Assembly (NCBI GenBank): GCA_964511635.1
Contig: CAZEGC010000021.1
Coordinates: 1-14,093, forward strand
Length of the DNA: 14,093 nt
DNA from: CAZEGC01 sp964511635
GTDB lineage: Bacteria > Patescibacteriota > Saccharimonadia > Saccharimonadales > Saccharimonadaceae
Reading direction: 5' to 3'
Position 1 is the stretch's first letter. The number at the start of each line of letters is the position of its first letter. Positions 1 to 6,018 of this stretch are shown here, in pieces. The notes beneath the pieces are model-generated. The model searched no databases and was not told the origin of the DNA. It saw only the letters and a list, made by a program, of their open reading frames with translations. The translations under genes were made by a program, and so were the position numbers.

Positions 1-176
1 AACTTGAGAACGGTCATAGTATTATCGCCCACATTTCGGGTAAGATGCGCAAGCATTACATACGACTTGTGCCAGGCGACAAGGTGGAAGTTGAGTTGAC
101 CCCTTATGATCTTACAAAGGGCAGAATCAGCTTCCGACTCAGAGACGATCAGGTGCCTAGGGCATCAGCAAAATAA
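1..176 (+). CDS. infA: Translation initiation factor IF-1, 5' end cut by window edge
   Basis: The frame open from base 3 to the TAA at 174-176 encodes the last 57 residues of IF-1, the small OB-fold protein that binds the 30S A site during initiation. Recognisable pieces are LENGHSIIAHISGKMRKHYI and, further on, GDKVEVELTPYDLTKGRISFR, matching the usual IF-1 core. Bacterial IF-1 is about 72 residues, so roughly 15-20 N-terminal residues lie outside the window. The usual end after the RISFR motif is followed here by a short tail (LRDDQVPRASAK). It precedes rpmJ and rpsM, the standard order. The start and RBS cannot be seen. Confidence 0.93.
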   Translation, partial: LENGHSIIAHISGKMRKHYIRLVPGDKVEVELTPYDLTKGRISFRLRDDQVPRASAK

Positions 177-209
177 TTTTAATACGGGAAACCGAGGAGT
201 ATTCCACTC

Positions 210-326
210 ATGAAAGTTCGTGCGAGTGTAAAGAAAATCAGTCCCGATGACCAGTTGGTTCGACGAAAAGGTCGCCTAAGGGTCATCAACAAGAAAAAAC
301 CTAAGAATAAGCAAAGGCAGGGTTAA
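210..326 (+). CDS. rpmJ: 50S ribosomal protein L36 (bL36), zinc-ligand-free form
   Basis: This 38-residue gene starts MKVRASVKKI and ends KNKQRQG, both diagnostic of bL36, a small protein of the large subunit. An SD-like GAGGAG at about 194-199 lies 10 nt before the ATG. In the zinc-ribbon form of bL36 the metal is held by three Cys and one His. Here the aligned positions 11, 14, 27 and 33 are Ser, Asp, Asn and Asn, so all four ligands are absent and the protein must fold without zinc. Length is normal. It sits 33 nt after infA and 2 nt before rpsM, as in most bacteria. Confidence 0.96.
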   Translation: MKVRASVKKISPDDQLVRRKGRLRVINKKKPKNKQRQG

Positions 327-328
327 GC

Positions 329-715
329 ATGGCTCGAATTGCTGGGGTAGTTATCCCATCAGACAAGCAAGTGCAGGTCGCTCTTACCTATATATATGGT
401 ATCGGCCCACACTTCGCAAAGAGCATCCTTGCGGCGGCAAATGTAAAGCCGACCACTCGGGTGAAAGATCTCACCGAGGCTGAACAGCAGCGTATTCGTG
501 ATGTAATCGATTCTGATTACACAACCGAAGGCGACTTACAGCGCTTGGTGACTAACAATATTAAGCGACTAAAAGACGCCAAAGCATATCGCGGACTCAG
601 GCACAATGCAGGACTTCCTGTAAATGGCCAACGCACCCGTACGAATGCACGAACTCGTAAGGGTAAGGCTGTAGCAGTTGGCGGCACGCAGAAGAAGGCT
701 GCGTCAAAGACTTAA
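329..715 (+). CDS. rpsM: 30S ribosomal protein S13 (uS13)
   Basis: This 128-residue protein is uS13, which sits in the head of the small subunit and contacts the P-site tRNA and the inter-subunit bridge. Evidence is the N-terminal MARIAGVVIPSDKQVQVAL, the helix-two-turn-helix segment YIYGIGPHFAKSIL, and the basic tail with RGLRHNAGLPVNGQRTRTNA, followed by a Lys/Ala-rich end of usual type. Length is close to the family norm of about 120. The start lies 2 nt after the rpmJ stop, so translational coupling is likely. Nothing is odd about it. Confidence 0.98.
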   Translation: MARIAGVVIPSDKQVQVALTYIYGIGPHFAKSILAAANVKPTTRVKDLTEAEQQRIRDVIDSDYTTEGDLQRLVTNNIKRLKDAKAYRGLRHNAGLPVNGQRTRTNARTRKGKAVAVGGTQKKAASKT

Positions 716-725
716 GAGGTTATAA

Positions 726-1121
726 ATGGCAGAGAATAAAACTACTACTTCACGGAAGAAGCAGCGTCGGTCAGTCCCGTCAGGTCAACTGCACATACAA
801 GCTACTTTTAACAATACAATTATAACCTTTACAGATAAAAAAGGTAACGTACTAACCGCCTCTAGTGCCGGTGCGACCGGTTTTCGTGGTAGCAAAAAAG
901 GCACCGCTTACGCCGCTCAAGTTGCTAGCGAAAAAGCAGCCGAAGCTGTAAAGGCGCTGCACGGCACAAAGTCTGTCGATGTCTTTGTAAAAGGTGTTGG
1001 CCTAGGACGTGATGCTGCAATTCGTGCAATCTCAAACTATGACATCAGTGTCGATAGTATTAAAGACGTTACGGGCATTCCACATGGTGGCGTGCGTCCA
1101 CGTAAGGCAAGGAGAGGTTAA
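726..1121 (+). CDS. rpsK: 30S ribosomal protein S11 (uS11), Gly at the usual isoaspartate site
   Basis: A 131-residue uS11, part of the small-subunit platform next to the mRNA exit path. Recognisable segments are IQATFNNTIITFTDKKGNVL, SSAGATGFRGSKKGTAYAAQ and GVGLGRDAAIRAI. An AGAGG at 715-719 serves as SD for the ATG at 726. The C-terminal signature, PHNGCRPPKKRRV in E. coli, here reads PHGGVRPRKARRG (residues 119-131). The Asn that becomes isoaspartate in E. coli uS11 (N119) is therefore Gly121, and the following Cys is Val. Family assignment is certain; the effect of the substitution is unknown. Confidence 0.98.
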   Translation: MAENKTTTSRKKQRRSVPSGQLHIQATFNNTIITFTDKKGNVLTASSAGATGFRGSKKGTAYAAQVASEKAAEAVKALHGTKSVDVFVKGVGLGRDAAIRAISNYDISVDSIKDVTGIPHGGVRPRKARRG

Positions 1122-1123
1122 TC

Positions 1124-1741
1124 ATGGCACGTGATAGAAGTCCAATCGTTAAGCAAAGTCGCCGTGAAGGTTACGCTCTTCATCCAAAGGCGCACAAAAT
1201 TTTAGCACGAAAAAGTGGCATCCCAGGCCAGCATGCTCACGGCAGGCAGGGCAAACCTAGCTTGTACGCAGTTCAGCTGCGCGAAAAGCAAAAAGTCAGA
1301 CGACTCTATGGTTTGCTCGAGCGACAGTTTGCTAGGTTGATGAAAGAGGCGACTAAGCGAGACGGCCTAGCCGGAGAAAACTTGCTTCAATTGCTTGAAC
1401 AGCGCCTAGATAACGCGGTTTACCGCGCAGGATTTGCAACTAGCCGTCGCGCAGCACGTCAGCTTGTAAGTCACGGCCACTTTATGCTAAATGGTCGTCG
1501 AGTTGATATTCCATCCATCCGGCTAAAGGCTGGTGACGAGATTAATGTTCGACCAAAAAGCACTAAATCAGTCTACTTTTCACAGATTAATGACGTAGTT
1601 AGCAATTCAGTGCAAGGCCCGATTAGCTGGCTTAAGAGTGATCCTAAAAAACTAACAATTCAAATTGTAGGTCTTCCAAAACGTGAAGAGGCAGAAGAAG
1701 GCATTAATGAACAGTTAATCGTTGAGTATTACTCTCGGTAA
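1124..1741 (+). CDS. rpsD: 30S ribosomal protein S4 (uS4), Cys-free
   Basis: A 205-residue uS4, a primary 16S rRNA-binding protein that nucleates assembly of the small-subunit body. Evidence includes SRREGYALHPK near the N-terminus, GVQLREKQKVRR-like YAVQLREKQKVRRLYGLLER around residues 48-67, the S4 RNA-binding domain with RLDNAVYRAGFATSRRAARQ and LVSHGHFMLNGRRVD, and the C-terminal NEQLIVEYYSR. No cysteines occur, so this is the version without the N-terminal zinc site seen in some bacteria; that version is common. A GGAGAGG just upstream is the RBS and only 2 nt separate the gene from rpsK. uS4 can act as an autogenous repressor in E. coli; nothing here tests that. Confidence 0.98.
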   Translation: MARDRSPIVKQSRREGYALHPKAHKILARKSGIPGQHAHGRQGKPSLYAVQLREKQKVRRLYGLLERQFARLMKEATKRDGLAGENLLQLLEQRLDNAVYRAGFATSRRAARQLVSHGHFMLNGRRVDIPSIRLKAGDEINVRPKSTKSVYFSQINDVVSNSVQGPISWLKSDPKKLTIQIVGLPKREEAEEGINEQLIVEYYSR

Positions 1742-1761
1742 GAGCTAAGGAGCTACAAATT

Positions 1762-2685
1762 ATGACAAACGCTATTCACAATCCAGCACTTGCAAACATT
1801 GAAGAGCACAGCTCGACAAGTGCTACATTTGTAATCGAACCACTGCACGCCGGCTACGGCAATACTCTTGGCAATAGTTTGCGCCGAGTACTCCTTTCCA
1901 GTATTCGAGGGGGTGCTTTTACAGCCTTTCGTATCGAGGGTGCCACTCACGAGTTCACTACCGTCGAAGGCGTAAAAGAAGATGTCGTTGACATCATGCT
2001 TAATATCAAAAATATTCACCTGAAAGTTCATGGTGATGAACCAGTAGAAGTTCGTTTGGAAAAAAAGGGTGCCGGTGCAGTTACTGCTGCCGACATAAAA
2101 ACCACAGCTGATGTAGAGGTTGTAAACCCTGATCAGGTAATTGCTAACATCGATGATCCAAAAAAGACAGTCGTCATCGACCTAGTTGCCGAGCCCGGTC
2201 GCGGTTACCGCACAATTGAAGATTCAAGCACTGAACGTGTGCATAGCGACATGATAGCGCTTGATGCTATGTTTAGCCCGGTACTGCGCGTACGCTATAA
2301 AGTTGACGGAACTCGTGTTGGTCGCGAAACCAACCTAGACAAACTAAGTCTGACCGTAGAGACCGATGGCTCACTTACACCACGTGAGGCTTTTGAGGAA
2401 GCAGCTGCTATTTTAGTCAACCAATATACAGCGTTGGCCGGCTCAACAACTGTTGAAGCGGCGCCTGCCCTCGGACAAGAGACAGAAGAAGAGCCGAGTG
2501 AACTGCACACACCAATTGAAGACCTTAACCTAACAGCCCGCACAGCAAACGCCCTGGTCAATAATGACATCCGTACCGTACATGACCTTGTTACGCTTAG
2601 CGATCAGGATCTGCGCGAACTAAAGGGCTTTGGCTCTAAGGCGCTCGAAGAAGTCAAGGATAAATTAGCGGAGCTTGAGTTATAA
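1762..2685 (+). CDS. rpoA: DNA-directed RNA polymerase subunit alpha
   Basis: At 307 residues this is full-length alpha, whose dimer scaffolds assembly of beta and beta'. The N-terminal domain shows LHAGYGNTLGNSLRRVLLSS (about residues 28-47) and the EFTTVEGVKEDVVDIMLN segment. A short acidic linker (about residues 235-250) leads to a complete C-terminal domain with IEDLNLTARTANALVNN and GFGSKALEEVKDKL. By alignment with E. coli, R260 matches R265, the key residue for UP-element DNA contact, so AT-rich upstream elements could be used. An AAGGAG lies 10 nt before the ATG. Its TAA overlaps the ATG of rplQ in a TAATG. Confidence 0.98.
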   Translation: MTNAIHNPALANIEEHSSTSATFVIEPLHAGYGNTLGNSLRRVLLSSIRGGAFTAFRIEGATHEFTTVEGVKEDVVDIMLNIKNIHLKVHGDEPVEVRLEKKGAGAVTAADIKTTADVEVVNPDQVIANIDDPKKTVVIDLVAEPGRGYRTIEDSSTERVHSDMIALDAMFSPVLRVRYKVDGTRVGRETNLDKLSLTVETDGSLTPREAFEEAAAILVNQYTALAGSTTVEAAPALGQETEEEPSELHTPIEDLNLTARTANALVNNDIRTVHDLVTLSDQDLRELKGFGSKALEEVKDKLAELEL

Positions 2686-3077
2686 TGCATCGACATGGAT
2701 ACAAGGGACGCAAATTAGGTCGCGAACGTGATCAGCGCCGCGCACTGATGAGAGGGCTGGCTACCAGTCTAATTGAGCATGGTCGAATCGAAACCACTCT
2801 ACCGAAAGCTAAAGAACTAGTGCGTTACATAGAAAAACTAATTACTAAAGCAAAAAAGGGCGACTTACACAGTCGACGTCAGGTGATTGCCAAGGTGTCC
2901 ACTCTGGCTGCTGCTAATAAGCTTGTTGATGAAATTGCCCCTCAGCTAACTAGTCGCAGTAGCGGACATGTTCGAGTCGAGAGGACACGCCTAAGGGTCG
3001 GTGATGGTGCGCAAATGGCTGTCATTGAATTCGTTGATGAACTAAGCCCGACTGCAAAAGAGGAGGCGAGTGCGTAA
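2685..3077 (+). CDS. rplQ: 50S ribosomal protein L17 (bL17)
   Basis: A 130-residue bL17, located near the polypeptide exit tunnel. It begins MHRHGYKGRKLGRERDQRRA, the family's typical basic start, followed by LMRGLATSLIEHGRIETTLPKAKELR-like sequence and the GGAQMAVIEFVD-type ending (here GDGAQMAVIEFVDE, residues about 106-119). The final ten residues are an acidic/Ala tail. The ATG overlaps the rpoA stop (TAATG), indicating coupled translation. The gene order rpoA-rplQ-rplM-rpsI is widespread in bacteria. The TATAAT at the rpoA/rplQ junction arises from the overlapping codons and is not placed to serve this start. Confidence 0.97.
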   Translation: MHRHGYKGRKLGRERDQRRALMRGLATSLIEHGRIETTLPKAKELVRYIEKLITKAKKGDLHSRRQVIAKVSTLAAANKLVDEIAPQLTSRSSGHVRVERTRLRVGDGAQMAVIEFVDELSPTAKEEASA

Positions 3078-3517
3078 TGGTAAATGCGAAAACTTACTCA
3101 CAGAAACCTGGCGAAATTACTCGCAAATGGGTCTTGATTGATGCTTCAGAGGCGCCACTTGGGCGTGTAGCTACCTGCATAGCTAAGTATCTAGTAGGTA
3201 AATATAAGCCAACCTACACACCACATATTGATGCCGGAGATTACGTAGTAGTGATTAATGCAAAGAATCTGGTGGTAACAGGCGACAAAGAAACTAGCAA
3301 GACTTACTATCGCCACAGTGGCTACCCGGGTGGTATCCGTAGCGCAACACTGGCCCAAAAGCGTGAAAAAGACGCTACTAAAGTAATCGAAGCCGCCGTA
3401 AAAGGGATGTTGCCGCGTAACAAGTTGACAGCTGAACGCTTAAAGCGACTTCGTGTATTTGAGGGTGAAGAGCACACACACACTGCTCAAACCCCCCAGA
3501 AAGTTGAGGTTAAATAA
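3077..3517 (+). CDS. rplM: 50S ribosomal protein L13 (uL13)
   Basis: A 146-residue uL13, an early assembly protein of the large subunit. Recognisable pieces are KWVLIDASEAPLGRVATCIA (residues about 18-37), LVGKYKPTYTPHIDAGDYVV, and YYRHSGYPGGIRS followed by the VKGMLPRNKL motif. The C-terminal end has the expected RVFEGEEHTH segment. Length fits the family (about 142). A GAGGAGG at about 3060-3066 provides the RBS and the ATG overlaps the rplQ stop as TAATG. It is followed after 2 nt by rpsI, its near-universal partner. Confidence 0.98.
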   Translation: MVNAKTYSQKPGEITRKWVLIDASEAPLGRVATCIAKYLVGKYKPTYTPHIDAGDYVVVINAKNLVVTGDKETSKTYYRHSGYPGGIRSATLAQKREKDATKVIEAAVKGMLPRNKLTAERLKRLRVFEGEEHTHTAQTPQKVEVK

Positions 3518-3519
3518 TT

Positions 3520-3918
3520 ATGGCAGAAGCCAAGTATCTATACGGCCTTGGACGACGCAAAAGCGCAACTGCACGAGCTCGTCTATATAAGGGCAAGGGC
3601 AGCATTACCATTAATGACAAGCCCGCCGAGGAGTACCTATCTGGAAATAAGACATTGTTTGCAGAGATTACCGATCCACTAGCCCTTGTTAGTAAGCAAA
3701 AAGATTTTGATATTACAGTTCGCGTCAATGGTGGCGGACTAGCTGGCCAGGTTGATGCAATCAAGCTAGCTATATCAAAAGCGTTGGTTGCAGGAAGTGG
3801 TGACCTGCGTCCTATGCTTAAAAAGGCTGACCTACTTCGACGTGATCCGCGCGAAAAAGAACGTAAAAAATACGGTCTTCGCGGCGCGCGCAAGAAGGAA
3901 CAGTTCTCTAAGCGATAG
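3520..3918 (+). CDS. rpsI: 30S ribosomal protein S9 (uS9)
   Basis: A 132-residue uS9, a small-subunit head protein whose C-terminal tail reaches the P-site tRNA anticodon stem. It shows YLYGLGRRKSATARARLYKG at the N-terminus, the middle VRVNGGGLAGQVDAIKLAIS segment, and the terminal EQFSKR, with the conserved final Lys-Arg intact. GAGGTT at about 3507-3512 is the SD, and the start lies 2 nt after the rplM stop. It is the last gene of the ribosomal operon, followed by a strong hairpin. Confidence 0.98.
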   Translation: MAEAKYLYGLGRRKSATARARLYKGKGSITINDKPAEEYLSGNKTLFAEITDPLALVSKQKDFDITVRVNGGGLAGQVDAIKLAISKALVAGSGDLRPMLKKADLLRRDPREKERKKYGLRGARKKEQFSKR

Positions 3919-3943
3919 ACATATTTACTGTTTGCAAATTAAT

Positions 3944-3973
3944 AAAACCTCCTCGAAATACCGAGGAGGTTTT
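3944..3973 (+). terminator. Rho-independent-type terminator after rpsI
   Basis: A perfect 12-bp inverted repeat (3944-3955 with 3962-3973, core ACCTCCTCG/CGAGGAGGT) with a 6-nt loop (AAATAC). The descending arm ends in TTTT, while the ascending arm begins AAAA, so it could work in both directions. It lies 26 nt after the rpsI stop. The T tract is short (4), so termination may be partial. The -10 box of the next gene begins 2 nt after the stem, so terminator and promoter are fused. Confidence 0.85.
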
Positions 3974-3980
3974 GTATACT
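3953..3980 (+). promoter_or_regulatory. Promoter for the alpha/beta hydrolase gene (near-leaderless)
   Basis: TATACT at 3975-3980 matches the -10 consensus in five of six bases. A weak -35 candidate TCGAAA (3953-3958, 16-nt spacer) lies inside the terminator stem. The predicted transcription start, about 7 nt after the -10, is near 3987, only about 3 nt before the ATG at 3990. No SD is placed for that ATG: the GGAGG at 3965-3969 would be upstream of the transcript. Confidence 0.55.
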
Positions 3981-3989
3981 AGGTTAAGC

Positions 3990-4853
3990 ATGCTAGATAG
4001 AATTATACATAAATGGCTAAAATTTCCGTATCCACTTTACGTACATAGGTCACGTAAAGTCAAAAAAGCTCGGGCTACGGTAATATTGCTCCACGGGCTC
4101 GGCAGCAGTAGTGGCATGTGGCACCAAGTAGTCAATGAACTACCGTCAGACATCAGGATAGTAACTGTTGACTTACTTGGTTTTGGCAAATCTCCAAAAC
4201 CTAAGTGGCAGGTGTATAACGCCAAGGTGCAGGTCAAGTCACTTGTAGCTACGTTTTTACGCCTACGCATCAGGGGGCCAGTCATTTTAGTTGGACACTC
4301 AATGGGGGCGTTGATTGCAATAGAATTTGCCGCGCGGTACGAGCGCTACATTCATTCGCTAATACTGCTTAGCCCGCCCTTATTTAAGTCTGACGAAGAC
4401 TTAAGCAGGATACTGCCACCAAGCGATAAGATTATGAAGCGTATATTTAAATCAGTCAAAAAGTACCCCAAAGCCGCTCTTAGACTGCTGAAGCTTGTTA
4501 ATGATCAGGCTAGTACTAATCCCTTGTTTCATGTCAACGAGTCAAATTTCCACACCTACGTAGGCGCCCTGGAGTCCAACATAATTAATCAAACCTCGCT
4601 TGAAGATATGCATAAACTATCGCTACCGATTGAAATAATGTATGGCCGTTTTGATCCATTGATAATAAATAAAAACATTAAACAGCTTGATGGTGCGCTG
4701 CCTAACATAAAAATACGCTCAATTAATGCCAGGCACCTAGTTACCGGTAGCTACATACACGAAGCCGTCGCAAGCATTAAAAGCTCTATACCCGCTGCAG
4801 GTCAGCGTAAGAAAATGCTAGAAGGTCTTTTCGATAAGCGTACTGGTGTATAA
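3990..4853 (+). CDS. Alpha/beta-fold hydrolase
   Basis: A 287-residue cytosolic-type alpha/beta hydrolase, probably an esterase or lipase-like enzyme; the substrate cannot be told from sequence. From the chosen ATG, the HGLG oxyanion loop is at about residues 35-38, the nucleophile elbow GHSMG at 102-106 (Ser104), a candidate acid in YGRFDPL (Asp222), and the likely catalytic His249 in ARHLV. The triad is therefore complete. There is no signal peptide; the N-terminus is basic and aromatic (HKWLKFPYPLYVHR). A TTG at 3972 would extend it by six residues but would lie inside the terminator and upstream of the predicted RNA start, so ATG 3990 is preferred. Its stop codon is built into the next promoter's -10 box. 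Confidence 0.88.
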   Translation: MLDRIIHKWLKFPYPLYVHRSRKVKKARATVILLHGLGSSSGMWHQVVNELPSDIRIVTVDLLGFGKSPKPKWQVYNAKVQVKSLVATFLRLRIRGPVILVGHSMGALIAIEFAARYERYIHSLILLSPPLFKSDEDLSRILPPSDKIMKRIFKSVKKYPKAALRLLKLVNDQASTNPLFHVNESNFHTYVGALESNIINQTSLEDMHKLSLPIEIMYGRFDPLIINKNIKQLDGALPNIKIRSINARHLVTGSYIHEAVASIKSSIPAAGQRKKMLEGLFDKRTGV

Positions 4854-4854
4854 T
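4849..4854 (+). promoter_or_regulatory. -10 box for trpS (near-leaderless)
   Basis: A perfect TATAAT overlaps the TAA stop (4851-4853) of the hydrolase gene. The ATG of trpS (4864) follows after exactly 9 nt, so the predicted RNA start near 4861 gives about a 3-nt leader. No good -35 hexamer is visible at 15-18 nt, and the TG of an extended -10 is out of position. Confidence 0.5.
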
Positions 4855-4863
4855 GGAGTCAAT

Positions 4864-6018
4864 ATGACAAAACCTGTAATCTTGACAGGCCTAAGGGCTA
4901 ATAACGACCTTACGATTGGTAATTATTTTGGTGCGATTTTGCCGATGATTGACATGGCAACTTCAAAAGCTAGCGACTACCAGATTAATATGTTCGTACC
5001 TGATCTGCATAGTTTTACCACGCCCATAAACCACGAAGACCTGCAGGCACAAATACTCCATAACGCAAAGATTTTTGTAGCAGCTGGATTGCCGCTAGAT
5101 AATAGCAGTATCCATCTGTATCGACAAAGTTACATTTCGTCTCATAGTGAACTGGCCTGGATACTTAGTTGTTTTACTAGCTTTGGCGAGATGAGCAGAA
5201 TGACCCAGTTTAAAGACAAGTCTGACAGGATCAGGCTAGAACGAAGAGTGCATGAGCTGCTCGCTCCTATTGCTAGTTCGTCGTCCCCACAGCAGCTTGA
5301 ACCTCAGGTGGCCCATGAAATTATCAGGACTATGCAGGACATGAGTCAGTTTTCTAATGCTTCAGTTGGGCTTTTTAGCTATCCGGTGCTTATGGCGGCG
5401 GATATCCTGCTGTATGGCGCTAGGTATGTACCTGTTGGTGACGATCAAACCCAGCATCTTGAATTTACCCGAGATATCGCAGGACGTATGAATCAAAAAT
5501 TTGGCGAGCTATTTGTTGTCCCAGAATCAGTCAGTAGCCAGCATAAATTTTTTGGCAGCGACCAGGGGCTAAGGATTAAAGACTTGGTTAACCCCACTAA
5601 GAAAATGAGTAAATCTGATGGTTCCGAGCGGGGTGTAATATTTTTAGGCGATCCCCCAGAGGTAGCTGTAAAAAAGGTCATGGGCGCTACCACAGACGAC
5701 TTGGCTCATATACGCTATGACAGAGTTAACCAGCCAGGTATCAGCAACTTGCTTGAAATACTGGCTCTACTTCGTAGTTCTAATTTGGACGATGTAGTTT
5801 CAGAGTTCGAGGGACATACTAAATACGGCGACTTCAAACAAGTGGTGGCAAATGAATTAAAAGACTTCCTAGCGAAGTTCCAGAACCAGCTTCAAGCGGT
5901 AGACATGCAGGACGTGATATCCAAAATGGAAGCGTCCGAAGACACGCTTAAGCGCGATGCAAACGAGACACTCCTGAGGGTGAGTCGGGCTGTTGGCTTA
6001 CGGCCAAAGGAGGGTTAA
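4864..6018 (+). CDS. trpS: Tryptophanyl-tRNA synthetase
   Basis: A 384-residue class Ic synthetase that charges tRNA-Trp. The N-terminus MTKPVILTG aligns with the start of E. coli TrpS (MTKPIVFSG), which is why ATG 4864 is chosen over the GTG at 4846. The HIGH-type motif is DLTIGNYFGAI (about residues 15-25) and the KMSKS motif is at residues 247-251, followed by SDGS. YVPVGDDQTQHLEFTRDIAG is the usual segment near the Trp pocket. The PSG or PTG normally found just before the HIGH region (E. coli AQPSGELTIGN) is replaced by RANNDLTIGN. The gene is somewhat longer than the 330-350 usual for bacteria. Its TAA overlaps the next ATG (TAATG). Confidence 0.96.
   Translation: MTKPVILTGLRANNDLTIGNYFGAILPMIDMATSKASDYQINMFVPDLHSFTTPINHEDLQAQILHNAKIFVAAGLPLDNSSIHLYRQSYISSHSELAWILSCFTSFGEMSRMTQFKDKSDRIRLERRVHELLAPIASSSSPQQLEPQVAHEIIRTMQDMSQFSNASVGLFSYPVLMAADILLYGARYVPVGDDQTQHLEFTRDIAGRMNQKFGELFVVPESVSSQHKFFGSDQGLRIKDLVNPTKKMSKSDGSERGVIFLGDPPEVAVKKVMGATTDDLAHIRYDRVNQPGISNLLEILALLRSSNLDDVVSEFEGHTKYGDFKQVVANELKDFLAKFQNQLQAVDMQDVISKMEASEDTLKRDANETLLRVSRAVGLRPKEG

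Noticed and set aside
1753..2031. 92-residue minus-strand open frame inside rpoA
   Set aside because: It lies fully opposite conserved rpoA codons and resembles no protein; it is a shadow frame. The same holds for the other short frames opposite rpsI, trpS, the GH15 gene and GH57.
2681..2686. TATAAT at the rpoA/rplQ junction as a promoter
   Set aside because: It comes from the TTA-TAA-TG codon overlap and the rplQ ATG lies inside it, so a start here could not yield the rplQ mRNA. rplQ is served by coupled translation in the operon.
3788..3982. 64-residue + strand frame overlapping rpsI and the terminator
   Set aside because: It is out of frame with the conserved end of rpsI and runs through the hairpin; it has no RBS or recognisable product.
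3972..3989. TTG start for the alpha/beta hydrolase
   Set aside because: It would lie in the terminator stem and upstream of the predicted RNA start, and it adds only six non-conserved residues. ATG 3990 fits better.
4846..4863. GTG start for trpS
   Set aside because: It adds six residues absent from homologues and overlaps the -10 box; the E. coli-like MTKP start is at 4864.
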